A stretch of DNA of 64,000 nucleotides from Xanthomonas bromi. GTDB taxonomy: Bacteria > Pseudomonadota > Gammaproteobacteria > Xanthomonadales > Xanthomonadaceae. Numbering within the stretch: the stretch's first letter is position 1; every line of letters starts with the position of its first letter. The stretch is from NCBI RefSeq assembly GCF_900092025.1, contig NZ_FLTX01000005.1, positions 62,001-126,000 of the forward strand, in the 5' to 3' direction. Of this stretch, positions 18,037-29,002 are shown in pieces. The position numbers were made by a program, and so were the translations under genes. The notes beneath the pieces are model-generated. The model saw only the letters and a program-made list of their open reading frames with translations, did not search any database and was not told the origin of the DNA.

Positions 18037-19329
18037 ATGCAAGCATCGATCGAATCCACCGGCAATCTGGAACGCCGCCTGACCTTCACCCTGCCACAGG
18101 AGCGTCTGGAGACCCATGTCGGTGGCCGCCTGCGCGAACTGGCGCGGACCACGCGCATCAAGGGCTTCCGTCCCGGCAAGGTGCCGACCAAGGTCATCGA
18201 GCAGCGCTTCGGTCAGCAGGTGCGTGCCGAGGCGATGGAAGGCCTGCTGCGTGAGACCTTCGATTCGGCGGTGCGCGAGCATTCGCTGCGTCTGGCCGGC
18301 AACCCGCGTATCGACCAAGGCGAGACCGATTTCGACTTCGTCGCGACCTTCGAAGTCGTGCCGGACTTCGGCGACATTGACGTGACCAAGCTCTCGGTGG
18401 TGCGTGCCACTGCCGAAGTGACCGATGCCGATATCGACCAGATGATCGAAAATCTGCGTCTGCAGCGCCGCACCTGGAACCCGGTCGAGCGCGGCGCGCA
18501 GGTCGGCGATCTGGTGGCGCTGGAGACCTGGTCGCAGGCCGGCGACGAGCGTCTGCCCGCCGAAGGCGTCGAGACCGGCAGCAGCGTGCTGGGCTCGGGC
18601 GTGATGTTCGACCAGATCGAAAAGGGTCTGGAAGGCCTGACCAAGGGCGAAGAGAAGGCTCTGACCGTCGATTTCCCGGCCGAGTGGCGCGTGCCGCAAC
18701 TGGCGGGCAAGACTGTGCAGGTGCACGTGAAGGCAGTTGAAGTGTCCGAGCCGGTATTGCCGGTCGTGGACAAGGAGTTCATCAAGAGCTTCGGCGTGAA
18801 GAGTGGCGATGCCGAGCAGTTCCGCGCCGACATCCGCACCAACCTGGAGCGCGAGCTCAAGGGTGCGCTGATGAATCGTCTGCGCCGCGAAGTGGGCGAG
18901 CAGCTGATCGCCGCCTACGCGCATGTCGAAATGCCGCCGCGCCTGGTTGAGAACGAAGCCCGTTCGATGCTGGCCCAGCAGGTCGAGCAGGTCCGCCGCA
19001 GCGGCCGCGATCCGGGCCAGGTGCCGGCCGATGCGCATCAGGGGTTCATGGACGCCGCCGCCAAGCGCGTGCTGGTCGGTCTGCTGGTCGGTGAAGTGGC
19101 CCGTCGCAACGAGCTGCGCCTGGAATCCAAGCGCGTCAGCGAAACGCTGCGTCTGATCGCTTCGACCTACGAAGAGCCGGAACAGGTCATTGAGATGTAC
19201 CGCAACGATCCCCAACTGATGAATGGATTGCAGAGCCGTGTGATGGAAGAGCAGGTGATCGACTGGATCGCCGAGCGCGCCCAGCACACCGAGCAGTCGC
19301 TATCGTTCCAGGACGCCATCCGCGTCTGA
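18037..19329 (+). CDS. tig: Trigger factor, ribosome-associated chaperone
   Basis: A 430-residue trigger factor. It binds ribosomal protein L23 at the exit tunnel and shields nascent chains. The ribosome-binding loop is seen as [21 protein letters not shown] (about residues 38-58), followed by the PPIase (FKBP-type) insert around residues 150-245 and the C-terminal chaperone arms. Length is typical. ATG 18037 has AGGAG five bases upstream; an open extension to 17851 would run through intergenic DNA and is rejected. First gene of the tig-clpP-clpX-lon proteostasis cluster. Confidence 0.96.
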   Translation: MQASIESTGNLERRLTFTLPQERLETHVGGRLRELARTTRIKGFRPGKVPTKVIEQRFGQQVRAEAMEGLLRETFDSAVREHSLRLAGNPRIDQGETDFDFVATFEVVPDFGDIDVTKLSVVRATAEVTDADIDQMIENLRLQRRTWNPVERGAQVGDLVALETWSQAGDERLPAEGVETGSSVLGSGVMFDQIEKGLEGLTKGEEKALTVDFPAEWRVPQLAGKTVQVHVKAVEVSEPVLPVVDKEFIKSFGVKSGDAEQFRADIRTNLERELKGALMNRLRREVGEQLIAAYAHVEMPPRLVENEARSMLAQQVEQVRRSGRDPGQVPADAHQGFMDAAAKRVLVGLLVGEVARRNELRLESKRVSETLRLIASTYEEPEQVIEMYRNDPQLMNGLQSRVMEEQVIDWIAERAQHTEQSLSFQDAIRV

Positions 19330-19348
19330 CCCTACAGTAAGAGAAGAG

Positions 19349-19372
19349 CCGCGCCTGCAGTCCGGGGCGCGG
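19349..19372 (+). other. Hairpin in the tig-clpP gap
   Basis: CCGCGCC (19349-19355) and GGCGCGG (19366-19372) form a 7-bp stem without a T-tract. It could modulate read-through from tig into clpP; this is inference. Confidence 0.35.
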
Positions 19373-19421
19373 ATGTCGAACACGGGCATCGGCACAGGCC
19401 GTTGCCACAACAGGAAGACTG

Positions 19422-20048
19422 ATGAGCATTGTGACCAAAGCCCTGAACCTGGTGCCCATGGTGGTCGAGCAGACCAGTCGTGGCGAGCGTGCGTACGACA
19501 TCTACTCGCGTCTGCTGAAGGAGCGTCTGATCTTCCTGGTCGGTCCCATCGACGACCATATGGCCAACGTCATCGTGGCCCAGCTGCTGTTCCTGGAAGC
19601 GGATAACCCGGAAAAGGACATCAGCATCTACATCAACTCGCCCGGCGGCGTGGTCACGGCCGGCATGGCGATATACGACACCATGCAGTACATCAAGCCG
19701 GACGTGAGCACCATCTGCGTCGGCCAGGCTGCCTCGATGGGCGCGCTGCTGTTGGCCTCCGGTGCCGCCGGCAAGCGTTATGCGCTGCCGAATTCGCGCG
19801 TGATGATCCATCAGCCGCTGGGCGGCTTCCAGGGCCAGGCGACCGATATCGACATCCATGCGCGCGAAATCCTGACCTTGCGCTCGCGCCTGAACGAGAT
19901 CCTGGCCAAGCACACCGGCCAATCCCTTGAGACCATTGCGCGCGACACCGAGCGCGACAACTTCAAGAGCGCGGTCGATGCGCAAGCCTATGGGCTGGTG
20001 GATCAGGTGCTGGAGCGTCGTCCGGAAGAGTCGATCCAGCCGTCTTGA
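19422..20048 (+). CDS. clpP: ATP-dependent Clp protease, proteolytic subunit
   Basis: A 208-residue serine peptidase that forms the double heptamer chamber served by ClpX (and ClpA). The catalytic serine is in [11 protein letters not shown], the histidine in [11 protein letters not shown], and the aspartate in the final third ([12 protein letters not shown] region). The N-terminal part [32 protein letters not shown] is the usual propeptide and axial loop. It sits directly upstream of its partner clpX. Confidence 0.97.
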
Positions 20049-20081
20049 TCGCCAGGTCGCTGAAATTGCAGGAAAATCCGG

Positions 20082-20116
20082 CAGGGTCGGGTGGGGCGAA
20101 CCTCCTCCCGACCCTG
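20082..20116 (+). other. Strong hairpin between clpP and clpX
   Basis: CAGGGTCGGG (20082-20091) and CCCGACCCTG (20107-20116) make a perfect 10-bp stem. No T-tract follows (TGCTATTCTC), so it is more likely an RNA stabiliser or a partial attenuator setting the clpP:clpX ratio than a full terminator. Confidence 0.5.
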
Positions 20117-20173
20117 TGCTATTCTCGAAATCGAACCCCCGTGCATCGGGTGGGGTAACTGGGTAACAGAAGC

Positions 20174-21460
<1,287 letters not shown>

Positions 21461-21535
21461 GCCCTGCCAGCCGGCCGGCCAGGCAGTGTCCTCGCTGGCG
21501 GATAAAGGGTTTCCGACCGCTACTTGCAACGTCCA

Positions 21536-21571
21536 GCCGATGGCCCCATAACGGAGCCATCGGCTTTTTTT
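21536..21571 (+). terminator. Terminator between clpX and lon
   Basis: Perfect 9-bp stem GCCGATGGC / GCCATCGGC (21536-21544 and 21556-21564) with an 11-base loop, followed by seven T residues. Confidence 0.92.
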
Positions 21572-21605
21572 ACGCCTTAAATTCCCACTTCCTGCGGAGC
21601 GCCCC

Positions 21606-24077
21606 ATGGCCCAGTCCCAACCAGAAGTTCTCGATCTGCCAGTGTTGCCGCTGCGCGACGTGGTGGTGTTTCCGCACATGGTGATCCCGCTGTTCGTCGG
21701 CCGCGACAAGTCGATGCGCGCGCTGGAAAAGGCCATGGAGGCGGACAAGCGCATCCTGCTGGTGGCGCAGAAATCGGCTGAGACCGACGACCCTGCGTCG
21801 GCTGATCTGTATACCGTCGGCACCCTGGCGCAGGTGCTGCAACTGCTCAAATTGCCCGATGGCACCATCAAGGTGTTGGTCGAGGGCCTGTCGCGGGTCA
21901 CCGTCGACAAGGTGGTCGAGCAGGACGGCGCTTTGCAGGGGCAGGGCGCCGAAGTGGACGCCAGCGATGCGCGCGAGCCACGCGAAGTGGAAGCGATCGC
22001 CCGTTCGTTGATGTCGCTGTTCGAACAGTACGTCAAGACCAATCGCAAGCTGCCGCCGGAGTTGCTGCAAACCCTGGCCGGCATCGACGAGCCGGGTCGC
22101 CTGGCCGACACCATCGCCGCCCACATCGGCGTGCGCCTGGCCGACAAGCAGCGCCTGTTGGAAATCACCGACATCGGCGAGCGGCTGGAATTGCTGGTCG
22201 GTCTGGTGGACGGCGAAATCGACGTGCAGCAGCTGGAAAAGCGCATCCGCGGCCGCGTCAAGTCGCAGATGGAAAAGAGCCAGCGCGAGTACTACCTCAA
22301 CGAGCAGATGAAGGCCATCCAGAAGGAGCTGGGCGATCTGGATGACGCGCCGGGCGAGCTGGAAGAGTTGGCGCGCAAGATCGCCGAGTCCGGCATGCCC
22401 AAGCCGGTCGAGACCAAGGCCAAGGCCGAGCTCAACAAGCTCAAGCAGATGTCGCCGATGTCTGCCGAGGCGGCGGTGGTGCGCAACTATCTGGATTGGC
22501 TGCTAGGCGTGCCGTGGAAAAAGCGCACCAAGGTCCGCAAGGATCTGAAGGTGGCCGAAGACACCCTGGACGCCGATCACTACGGGTTGGACAAGGTCAA
22601 GGAGCGCATCCTTGAATACTTGGCGGTGCAGTCGCGGGTGAAGCAGATGAAGGGCCCGATCCTGTGCCTGGTCGGCCCGCCGGGCGTGGGCAAGACTTCG
22701 CTCGGGCAGTCGATCGCCAAGGCGACCAACCGCAAGTTCGTGCGCATGAGCCTGGGCGGCATCCGCGACGAGGCCGAAATTCGGGGCCACCGCCGTACCT
22801 ATGTCGGTTCGATGCCGGGTCGCCTGGTGCAGAACCTCAACAAGGTCGGCAGCAAGAATCCGCTGTTCCTGCTGGACGAGATCGACAAGATGTCGATGGA
22901 CTTCCGCGGTGACCCGTCGTCGGCGTTGCTGGAGGTGCTCGACCCCGAGCAGAACAGTTCCTTCAACGATCACTATCTGGAAGTGGATCTGGATCTGTCG
23001 GAGGTGATGTTCGTCGCCACCTCCAACTCGCTCAATATCCCCGGCCCGCTGCTGGACCGCATGGAAGTGATCCGTATCCCCGGTTACACCGAGGACGAGA
23101 AGCTCAACATCGCGATGCGCTACTTGGTGCCCAAGCAGATCAAGGCCAACGGTTTGAAGCCGGAAGAGATCGAAATCGGCAGCGACGCGATCCAGGACAT
23201 CGTGCGGTATTACACGCGCGAATCGGGGGTGCGTAACCTCGAACGCGAAGTCGCCAAGATCTGCCGCAAGGTGGTCAAGGAAATCGCGCTCGCAGGTCCG
23301 CAGCCGGCGACCAAGAAGCTGGTGGCCAAGAAGGGTAAGCCGAAGGCGCTGGTGACCGTCAACGCGAAGAATCTGGACAAGTATCTGGGCGTGCGTCGCT
23401 TCGATTTCGGCCGCGCCGAGGAAGAAAACGAAATCGGTCTGGTCACCGGTCTGGCCTGGACCGAAGTCGGCGGCGAGTTGCTGCAGGTCGAATCCACGCT
23501 GGTGCCGGGTAAGGGCAATCTGATCCTCACCGGTCAGCTCGGCAATGTCATGAAGGAATCGGCATCGGCCGCGTTGTCGGTGGTGCGTTCGCGCGCCGAG
23601 CGTCTCGGCATCGATGTGGATTTCCTGCAGAAGCAGGACGTGCATGTGCACGTGCCCGATGGCGCCACGCCGAAGGACGGCCCCAGCGCAGGTATCGCGA
23701 TGGTGACCTCGCTGGTATCGGTGTTGACCCGCGTGCCGATCCGTGCCGATGTGGCGATGACCGGCGAGATCACCCTGCGTGGGCGGGTCTCTGCGATCGG
23801 CGGATTGAAGGAGAAGTTGCTGGCTGCCCTGCGCGGCGGCATTCGCACCGTGTTGATCCCCGACGAGAACCGCAAGGACCTTGCCGACATTCCGGCCAAC
23901 GTCACCCGCGACCTGAAGATCGTGCCGGTGAAGTGGATCGACGAGGTGCTCGACCTGGCACTGGAGCGTCCGCTGGCGCCGAAGAAGGCCAGCAAGGAAA
24001 AAGCGCGCAAGACAGCGTCGCGCGTCGCCGTGCGCGGCAAGTCGCGTAGCACACCGGGCACCCGCGTCAAGCACTAA
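21606..24077 (+). CDS. lon: ATP-dependent protease Lon
   Basis: An 823-residue homohexameric AAA+ protease that degrades misfolded and regulatory proteins. Domain order: N-terminal LON domain ([22 protein letters not shown]), coiled-coil region, AAA+ module (Walker A GPPGVGKT, Walker [11 protein letters not shown]), and C-terminal peptidase with the catalytic serine in [11 protein letters not shown] and a downstream lysine in [10 protein letters not shown]. The C-terminal 35 residues are unusually basic ([10 protein letters not shown] and on). ATG 21606 follows GCGGAG. It has its own transcription unit after the clpX terminator. Confidence 0.97.
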   Translation: MAQSQPEVLDLPVLPLRDVVVFPHMVIPLFVGRDKSMRALEKAMEADKRILLVAQKSAETDDPASADLYTVGTLAQVLQLLKLPDGTIKVLVEGLSRVTVDKVVEQDGALQGQGAEVDASDAREPREVEAIARSLMSLFEQYVKTNRKLPPELLQTLAGIDEPGRLADTIAAHIGVRLADKQRLLEITDIGERLELLVGLVDGEIDVQQLEKRIRGRVKSQMEKSQREYYLNEQMKAIQKELGDLDDAPGELEELARKIAESGMPKPVETKAKAELNKLKQMSPMSAEAAVVRNYLDWLLGVPWKKRTKVRKDLKVAEDTLDADHYGLDKVKERILEYLAVQSRVKQMKGPILCLVGPPGVGKTSLGQSIAKATNRKFVRMSLGGIRDEAEIRGHRRTYVGSMPGRLVQNLNKVGSKNPLFLLDEIDKMSMDFRGDPSSALLEVLDPEQNSSFNDHYLEVDLDLSEVMFVATSNSLNIPGPLLDRMEVIRIPGYTEDEKLNIAMRYLVPKQIKANGLKPEEIEIGSDAIQDIVRYYTRESGVRNLEREVAKICRKVVKEIALAGPQPATKKLVAKKGKPKALVTVNAKNLDKYLGVRRFDFGRAEEENEIGLVTGLAWTEVGGELLQVESTLVPGKGNLILTGQLGNVMKESASAALSVVRSRAERLGIDVDFLQKQDVHVHVPDGATPKDGPSAGIAMVTSLVSVLTRVPIRADVAMTGEITLRGRVSAIGGLKEKLLAALRGGIRTVLIPDENRKDLADIPANVTRDLKIVPVKWIDEVLDLALERPLAPKKASKEKARKTASRVAVRGKSRSTPGTRVKH

Positions 24078-24103
24078 CGGGGGCTGTCTGGATCCTGGTA
24101 AAA

Positions 24104-24140
24104 CAAGCCAAAACCCGCGTCGTTATTGGGTTTTGGCTTG
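24104..24140 (+). terminator. Long hairpin after lon
   Basis: CAAGCCAAAACCC (24104-24116) and GGGTTTTGGCTTG (24128-24140) form a perfect 13-bp stem with an 11-base loop. There is no T-tract, but its position after the lon stop suggests termination or 3' end protection. Its right arm overlaps the -35 of the hupB promoter. Confidence 0.6.
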
Positions 24141-24166
24141 CGTGCAGTTGGGGGCGCTGGTATAAC
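24138..24166 (+). promoter_or_regulatory. Sigma-70 promoter for hupB
   Basis: TTGCGT (24138-24143), a 17-base spacer and TATAAC (24161-24166). This is the best promoter-like pair before hupB and leaves a leader of about 120 bases. Confidence 0.65.
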
Positions 24167-24291
24167 TGCACGACTCGTGGGCGCGGCAAAATGTGATGCG
24201 TCACGCGATACCACTTGTGTCGGGTTCTTCGCTAACGGCAAGAGCGCCGATTGTCGATTCCGCGGCATCTGCCGCAAAGGGAGTTTCAAGA

Positions 24292-24564
24292 ATGAATAAA
24301 ACCGAATTGATCGATGGCGTTGCCGCTGCTGCTGACATCTCCAAGGCTGAAGCTGGCCGTGCTGTCGACGCGGTTGTGAGCGAAATCACCAAGGCGCTGA
24401 AGAAGGGCGACGCCGTCACCCTCGTTGGCTTCGGCACCTTCCAGGTCCGCGAGCGCGCTGAGCGTACCGGCCGCAATCCGAAGACCGGCGACAGCATCAA
24501 GATCGCCGCTTCGAAGAATCCTGCATTCAAGGCTGGTAAAGCCCTGAAGGATGCAGTAAACTAA
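24292..24564 (+). CDS. hupB: DNA-binding protein HU-beta
   Basis: A 90-residue histone-like nucleoid protein. It shows the full HU signature: MNKTELID at the start, [22 protein letters not shown] with the DNA-bending arm and proline, and the C-terminal [15 protein letters not shown] 24292 follows AAGGGAG. lon-hupB order is common in gammaproteobacteria. Three tRNA genes follow. Confidence 0.97.
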   Translation: MNKTELIDGVAAAADISKAEAGRAVDAVVSEITKALKKGDAVTLVGFGTFQVRERAERTGRNPKTGDSIKIAASKNPAFKAGKALKDAVN

Positions 24565-24575
24565 CCGACTCGCTA

Positions 24576-24650
24576 GGGTGCTTAGCTCAGCGGTAGAGCG
24601 TCTCCCTTACACGGAGAGGGTCGGGGGTTCGAAACCCTCAGCACCCACCA
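24576..24650 (+). tRNA. tRNA-Val (anticodon TAC)
   Basis: 75 bases. The acceptor GGGTGCT pairs with AGCACCC, the anticodon loop CTTACAC has TAC at 24608-24610, and CCA is encoded. It starts 12 bases after the hupB stop, so it may be co-transcribed. Confidence 0.95.
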
Positions 24651-24678
24651 TTAAGCACCAGGCAAACGTTTCAAGCGC

Positions 24679-24755
24679 GGAGCGGTAGTTCAGCTGGTTA
24701 GAATGCTGGCCTGTCACGCCGGAGGTCGCGGGTTCGAGTCCCGTCCGCTCCGCCA
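24679..24755 (+). tRNA. tRNA-Asp (anticodon GTC), copy 1
   Basis: 77 bases. The acceptor GGAGCGG pairs with CCGCTCC, the anticodon loop CTGTCAC carries GTC, and CCA is encoded. Identical in sequence to copy 2 at 24849. Confidence 0.95.
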
Positions 24756-24764
24756 GTTACACCG

Positions 24765-24794
24765 AAGCCCCTGAGCAATTGGGGGCTTTGTTTT
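24765..24794 (+). terminator. Terminator after tRNA-Asp copy 1
   Basis: AAGCCCC (24765-24771) pairs with GGGGCTT (24782-24788), followed by TGTTTT. Confidence 0.75.
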
Positions 24795-24848
24795 CTCCAC
24801 GACATTCGCGTTGCGAATGGAGCAGAGGAAGATGTCCAAGTTTAAAGC

Positions 24849-24925
24849 GGAGCGGTAGTTCAGCTGGTTAGAATGCTGGCCTGTCACGCCGGAGGTCGCG
24901 GGTTCGAGTCCCGTCCGCTCCGCCA
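24849..24925 (+). tRNA. tRNA-Asp (anticodon GTC), copy 2
   Basis: Same 77 bases as copy 1. The conserved block also includes short flanks (AGC before, AGTTA after), indicating a recent tandem duplication of the tRNA cassette with its terminator. Confidence 0.95.
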
Positions 24926-24933
24926 GTTATATC

Positions 24934-24967
24934 AAAGCCCTCGGCCTTGTGCCGGGGGCTTTTTTTT
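24934..24967 (+). terminator. Terminator after tRNA-Asp copy 2
   Basis: AAGCCCTCGGC pairs with GCCGGGGGCTT with one wobble pair, followed by a run of T. Confidence 0.88.
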
Positions 24968-25189
24968 GGCTTTGATTCATTGCTGCGGGTCCTTCCATCG
25001 GCAGTTTGATGGAGTGTCACGCATCCTGTCGCTGCGCGTTCGGGGGCTTTCGATACCAAGCACACGCTGGCGGCGTTCACCCTTGACGCCTGTTGCTGTG
25101 CAACGACACCGTGGTAGCGGGCATTGGGCTGGGTGCTTGGCGTCAAGCGCGTTACACTGCGCGGCTCGCCCACAGGCCGTGATTTGCCA

Positions 25190-27160
25190 ATGCTGCAGAA
25201 ACTTCGCGACAAGACGTCAGGCTGGATCGCTACCGCCATCCTGGGGTTGCTGATGATTCCGTTCCTGTTCGTCATCGACAACAGCTACCTCGGCGGCATT
25301 GGCGCCAACAACGTGGCCAAGGTGCAGGCGCCGCCGAATTGGTGGAAATCGGCACCGTCGTGGTGGCCGGTCTCGCTGCTGTGGCAGCACCATGAAATCA
25401 GCACGCAGGATTTCCGCGCGCGTTTCGAGCAGGCGCGTATGCAGGAGCGTCAGCGTCAGGGCGACAAATTCGATCCGCGGACATTCGAATCCCGCGAAAA
25501 CAAGCTGCAGGTGCTCGACCAGCTGGTCGACGAACAGGTGGTGCGACTGGGCGCGGAAGATGCCGGAATCGTCATTGGCGATACCACCGTGCGCGATTAC
25601 ATCGGCAGCATCCAGGCGTTTCAGGTCGATGGCAAGTTCAGTCCCGACCAGTACCGCGCCGCGCTTGCGCAAGGCACACCGCCGCGGACGCCGGCCCAGT
25701 TCGACGCATTGGTGCGCGATAGCCTGCAACAGTCGGTGATTCCGCAGGCCATTGCCGAATCGGGCTTCGCCACCAAGTCAGAGTTCGAGCGTCTGCTCAA
25801 GCTGATGGGCGAAACGCGCGACGTGCAGCTGGCCATGCTGCCGCCACCGGCCGCAGATACTGCGCCGGTGAGCGACGCGCAGATCAAGCAGTGGTACGAC
25901 GGGCATACGCAGGATTTCCGTCAGCCGGAAACCGTCGCCATCGAATATGTGGAGCTCAATGCCGCCAAGATGCCGCCGGCAACCGCTGCGGACGAGGCCA
26001 CATTGCGCAAGCGCTATGAAGACGAGAAGGCACGCTTCGTCGAGCCGGAACAGCGTCTTGCGTCGCATATCCTGATCAGTACCGGTAGCGATGCGGCGGC
26101 GCAGAAGGCTGCCGAGGCGAAGGCCGCAAAGCTCGCCGCAGAGGCCAAGCAGCCGGGCGCCGACTTTGCTGCATTGGCGAAGGCAAATTCCCAGGATCCC
26201 GGCTCCAAGGATGCCGGTGGCGATCTGGGTTGGGTCGAGAAGGGCACGATGGTCAAGCCGTTCGAGGACGCACTGTTCTCGATGAAGGCTGGCGATGTGG
26301 TGGGCCCGATCAAGAGCGAGTTCGGCTACCACGTGATCCGGCTGCGTGAGGTCAAGGGGGGGCAGGGCAAGGCGTTCGAGCAAGTGCGCGACCAGCTGGC
26401 CGCCGAGCAGCTCAGGGCCGATGCCGACAAGGCATTTGCCGATGTCAGCGGCAAGCTGGTAGACCAGGTGTACAAGAACCCGACCGCACTGGAGCCGGCG
26501 GCCAAGCAGGTCGGCCTGCCGGTGCAGACGTTGGGGCCGTTCTCGCGCAGCGATGCCAGCGGCGTTGCCGCCAATCCGGCCGTGCTGCGTGCGGCGTTTT
26601 CCGAAACGCTGGTGCAGGACGGGACGGTGAGCGATCCAATCACCATCGCACCGAACCATAGCGTGGTGTTGCGTGTGACCAGTCACACTGCCGAACAGGC
26701 CTTGCCCTTGGACAAGGTGCGCGACAAGGTGACGGCGGCGATCCGTGCGGACCGTGCCGGGAAGGCCGCCGCCGCTGCTGCAGATGCCCTGTTGGCACGC
26801 GTGCAGAAGGGCGAAACGCTTCAGGCGCTGGCTGCAAGCGAGAAGCTTCAGGTGCAGCCGATCCCGGGACTGCCGCGGACGGCACCAATCCCGACGCCGG
26901 CTGCGAACCGTACGATTTTCAGCGCACCGCGACCGACCGAAGGGAAGCCGTCGGTTGGCAAGGTGGAACTGGACGGCGGGCGCTTTGCTGTCTTCGTCAT
27001 CAGCAAGGCCACTCCGGGCGATTTGAAGCAGATGCCGGCCGAGCAGCAGACGATGTTGCGCGAACAGCTGAGCCAGATCGACGGAAACAACGCCGCGCAG
27101 GCGTACGTCAAGGAAATGCGCAAGCGTTACAAGATCCAGATCGAAGAAGCCCAGCTGTAA
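25190..27160 (+). CDS. ppiD: Membrane-anchored periplasmic folding factor PpiD
   Basis: A 656-residue SurA-like protein. A single N-terminal membrane anchor (WIATAILGLLMIPFLFVI, about residues 12-29) leaves the rest in the periplasm. A SurA-N type chaperone region (residues about 60-230) is followed by a parvulin PPIase domain near 270-360 (ASHILISTG...DLGWVEKGTMVKPFEDALFSMKAG...FGYHVIRL). PpiD assists folding of outer membrane proteins near the SecYEG exit. ATG 25190 gives the usual short cytoplasmic tail MLQKLRDKTSG; an upstream extension lacks that logic. Its position after lon and hupB is standard. Confidence 0.94.
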   Translation: MLQKLRDKTSGWIATAILGLLMIPFLFVIDNSYLGGIGANNVAKVQAPPNWWKSAPSWWPVSLLWQHHEISTQDFRARFEQARMQERQRQGDKFDPRTFESRENKLQVLDQLVDEQVVRLGAEDAGIVIGDTTVRDYIGSIQAFQVDGKFSPDQYRAALAQGTPPRTPAQFDALVRDSLQQSVIPQAIAESGFATKSEFERLLKLMGETRDVQLAMLPPPAADTAPVSDAQIKQWYDGHTQDFRQPETVAIEYVELNAAKMPPATAADEATLRKRYEDEKARFVEPEQRLASHILISTGSDAAAQKAAEAKAAKLAAEAKQPGADFAALAKANSQDPGSKDAGGDLGWVEKGTMVKPFEDALFSMKAGDVVGPIKSEFGYHVIRLREVKGGQGKAFEQVRDQLAAEQLRADADKAFADVSGKLVDQVYKNPTALEPAAKQVGLPVQTLGPFSRSDASGVAANPAVLRAAFSETLVQDGTVSDPITIAPNHSVVLRVTSHTAEQALPLDKVRDKVTAAIRADRAGKAAAAAADALLARVQKGETLQALAASEKLQVQPIPGLPRTAPIPTPAANRTIFSAPRPTEGKPSVGKVELDGGRFAVFVISKATPGDLKQMPAEQQTMLREQLSQIDGNNAAQAYVKEMRKRYKIQIEEAQL

Positions 27161-27180
27161 GGCTGGATAAGCGATTGGTG

Positions 27181-27214
27181 ACAGAAAAAGCCCGGGTAAC
27201 CGGGCTTTTTCTGT
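27181..27214 (+). terminator. Terminator after ppiD
   Basis: Perfect 15-bp inverted repeat ACAGAAAAAGCCCGG / CCGGGCTTTTTCTGT (27181-27195 and 27200-27214) with a 4-base loop. It has U-rich tails on both strands. Confidence 0.92.
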
Positions 27215-27820
27215 GGGTGCTTGTTGTGGAGAAGATAGGTCGTGGGCGTCAATCCGACATCCGGCACGTATCGTGTTGCCGTCGCTGTGTGCCTGCTTTT
27301 GCCGGCTGACGGCAGTTGCGCTTTTGGCTTGCCCATCGCTGGACTGTCAGCGCGGTCGCCTAACCATTGTCAGCTACTAGCTGCTGACGCCCGACGCTGC
27401 GACGACGCGCGGGGAAGGGATGCTGAAGGTGCACGCGCGGTGTCCTGCTGGTGACCTGCCAACACTGGATCAGCGGGAGGGTGATGCATGATTGACTCGG
27501 CAGGAAGCGTCGTTAACGTCATGGCTCACGCTGGGTCAGAATGTGCAGGCTTTTTTTTGCCGAAGCTCGGCTTGCAGGTGCAACGGCCAGGTCCGTTATG
27601 GGGAGTGACGCGTGGTAAGCGCTAAATAGGTGTGACGGCACCTAACTGCGCCCTTCGTGCTCCAATACATTTCGGTCACCCACCTCTCAGGATCCAAGCG
27701 ACTTGAGCAATAAGGCGCGTTTGGTGAGCGTAGCTCCACTATTCGACGGGAGCGCACCGCTAAATGCCTGTTCGCAGTGCATTACGGCGGCACGCGGGGC
27801 TCGGCACACACCTCAGTGCG
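27215..27820. other. Intergenic region without a convincing gene
   Basis: About 600 bases between the ppiD terminator and the end of mltD. The short frames have no ribosome site. There is an eight-T tract at 27550-27557 and a small hairpin TAGGTG...CACCTA near 27627-27644. I cannot support an RNA gene from this alone. Confidence 0.5.
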
Positions 27821-29002
27821 TCAAGGCGTGTCGTCGAACGACAGCACCATGCCAGGCTTCAGGATAGCGCTCTTGTCCAGACCGTTGCTGGCGAGCAGCG
27901 TCGTGACGGTCACGCCATAGCGGCGGGCAATTGCCCAGGCCGATTCGCCATCGCGCACGGTGTGGGTGCGTGTTGGCGAGGTCGAGGCTTTGCTGGCTGA
28001 CCTGGCGACGACGGTCGGTGCGCCATCGTTGCTGTCGGCGCCACTTCCCGTATCGGCGGCTGCGACCACGGCGCCATTGGAACCGGGTTGCGCCGGCGCA
28101 ATCGGCGCAAGCACGTGCACGCCGCGCGGTGCGGTGCGTGCGCCGGCAAGAGCGGGATTCAGGCGGGCGAGTAGCTGCGGCTCGATCGCACGCTGCCCGG
28201 CCCAGGCGTTGAGGCTGGTGCCCGCCGGCAGCGCATGTTCGGTGAGGACCGGTACCGGGCGATCCAGCGAGGTGAGCAAGTTACCCTGCTGCTGCGCATG
28301 ATTGAGCACGCAGGCCAGGGCGTGCAGTTTTTCAACGTAGTCGTAGGTGACCTTGGACATGCCCGGTAATTCTGACGGGCGCGCGTTCTGTGCGTTCATC
28401 CCGGCACTGCGCATTGCCTGCAGCACGCGGTACTCGCCGGCGTTGTAGGCCATGAGCGCCAGTCGCCAGTCGCCGCCGAACATGCCGTAAAGCGTTTTGA
28501 GATAGCGCACCGCCGCCGTCGTGGAGTCCACTGCGGACAAGCGCCCGTCGTACTGCGCGCCGACCGGCACCCGGTGATTGCGCGCGGTGGTGGCGACAAA
28601 TTGCCACAGGCCAGCGGGGCCGCTGCCGTTGCGTGCGCCGGGACGGTAACCACTTTCCACGAACGGAATCAGCGCGAATTCGGTCGGCATGTCGGCTTTG
28701 CGCAACTCATCGACCACGTAACCGAACAGCGGCAAGACGTCCTGGGCATCGTCTGCCAGGCGCGAAGGGGCTCGTGAAAAATGCTGTTCCCAACGGGTGT
28801 CGCTATGTGCGCTGTCGCAGCCCGGGTCGGCGCGCCCCTCCAGGAACGACGAAAAAATCTCACGACCGTTGCGGATGACGGGTGCGCTGGTCTGCGCGGC
28901 GGCGGCGCCCACGGTTGTAGAGCTTGCTGCGTCGTTAGGCGATGCGACTGCCGGTGCAATGGCCGAACAGGCGGCCAGTACTGCTAAAACCAGGCGCCTC
29001 AT
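27821..29002 (-). CDS. mltD: Membrane-bound lytic murein transglycosylase D-like
   Basis: A 393-residue secreted enzyme that cleaves peptidoglycan glycan strands, leaving anhydromuramic acid ends. A signal peptide (LVLAVLAACSAIAPAVA) precedes an SLT domain with the catalytic glutamate in ALIPFVESGYRPGARNGSGPAGLWQFVATTAR and the AYNAGEYRVL motif. A single LysM domain (HTVRDGESAWAIARRYGVTVTTLLASNG) lies at the C-terminus; E. coli MltD has two. No clear lipobox, so it may be periplasmic rather than a lipoprotein. Its ATG overlaps the stop of gloB by four bases, and the synteny with E. coli mltD-gloB supports the name. Confidence 0.9.
   Translation of the reverse strand: MRRLVLAVLAACSAIAPAVASPNDAASSTTVGAAAAQTSAPVIRNGREIFSSFLEGRADPGCDSAHSDTRWEQHFSRAPSRLADDAQDVLPLFGYVVDELRKADMPTEFALIPFVESGYRPGARNGSGPAGLWQFVATTARNHRVPVGAQYDGRLSAVDSTTAAVRYLKTLYGMFGGDWRLALMAYNAGEYRVLQAMRSAGMNAQNARPSELPGMSKVTYDYVEKLHALACVLNHAQQQGNLLTSLDRPVPVLTEHALPAGTSLNAWAGQRAIEPQLLARLNPALAGARTAPRGVHVLAPIAPAQPGSNGAVVAAADTGSGADSNDGAPTVVARSASKASTSPTRTHTVRDGESAWAIARRYGVTVTTLLASNGLDKSAILKPGMVLSFDDTP

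Noticed and set aside
27215-27820. Small RNA gene in the ppiD-mltD gap
   Set aside because: There is a T-tract near 27550 but no convincing stem before it and no promoter that I can defend.
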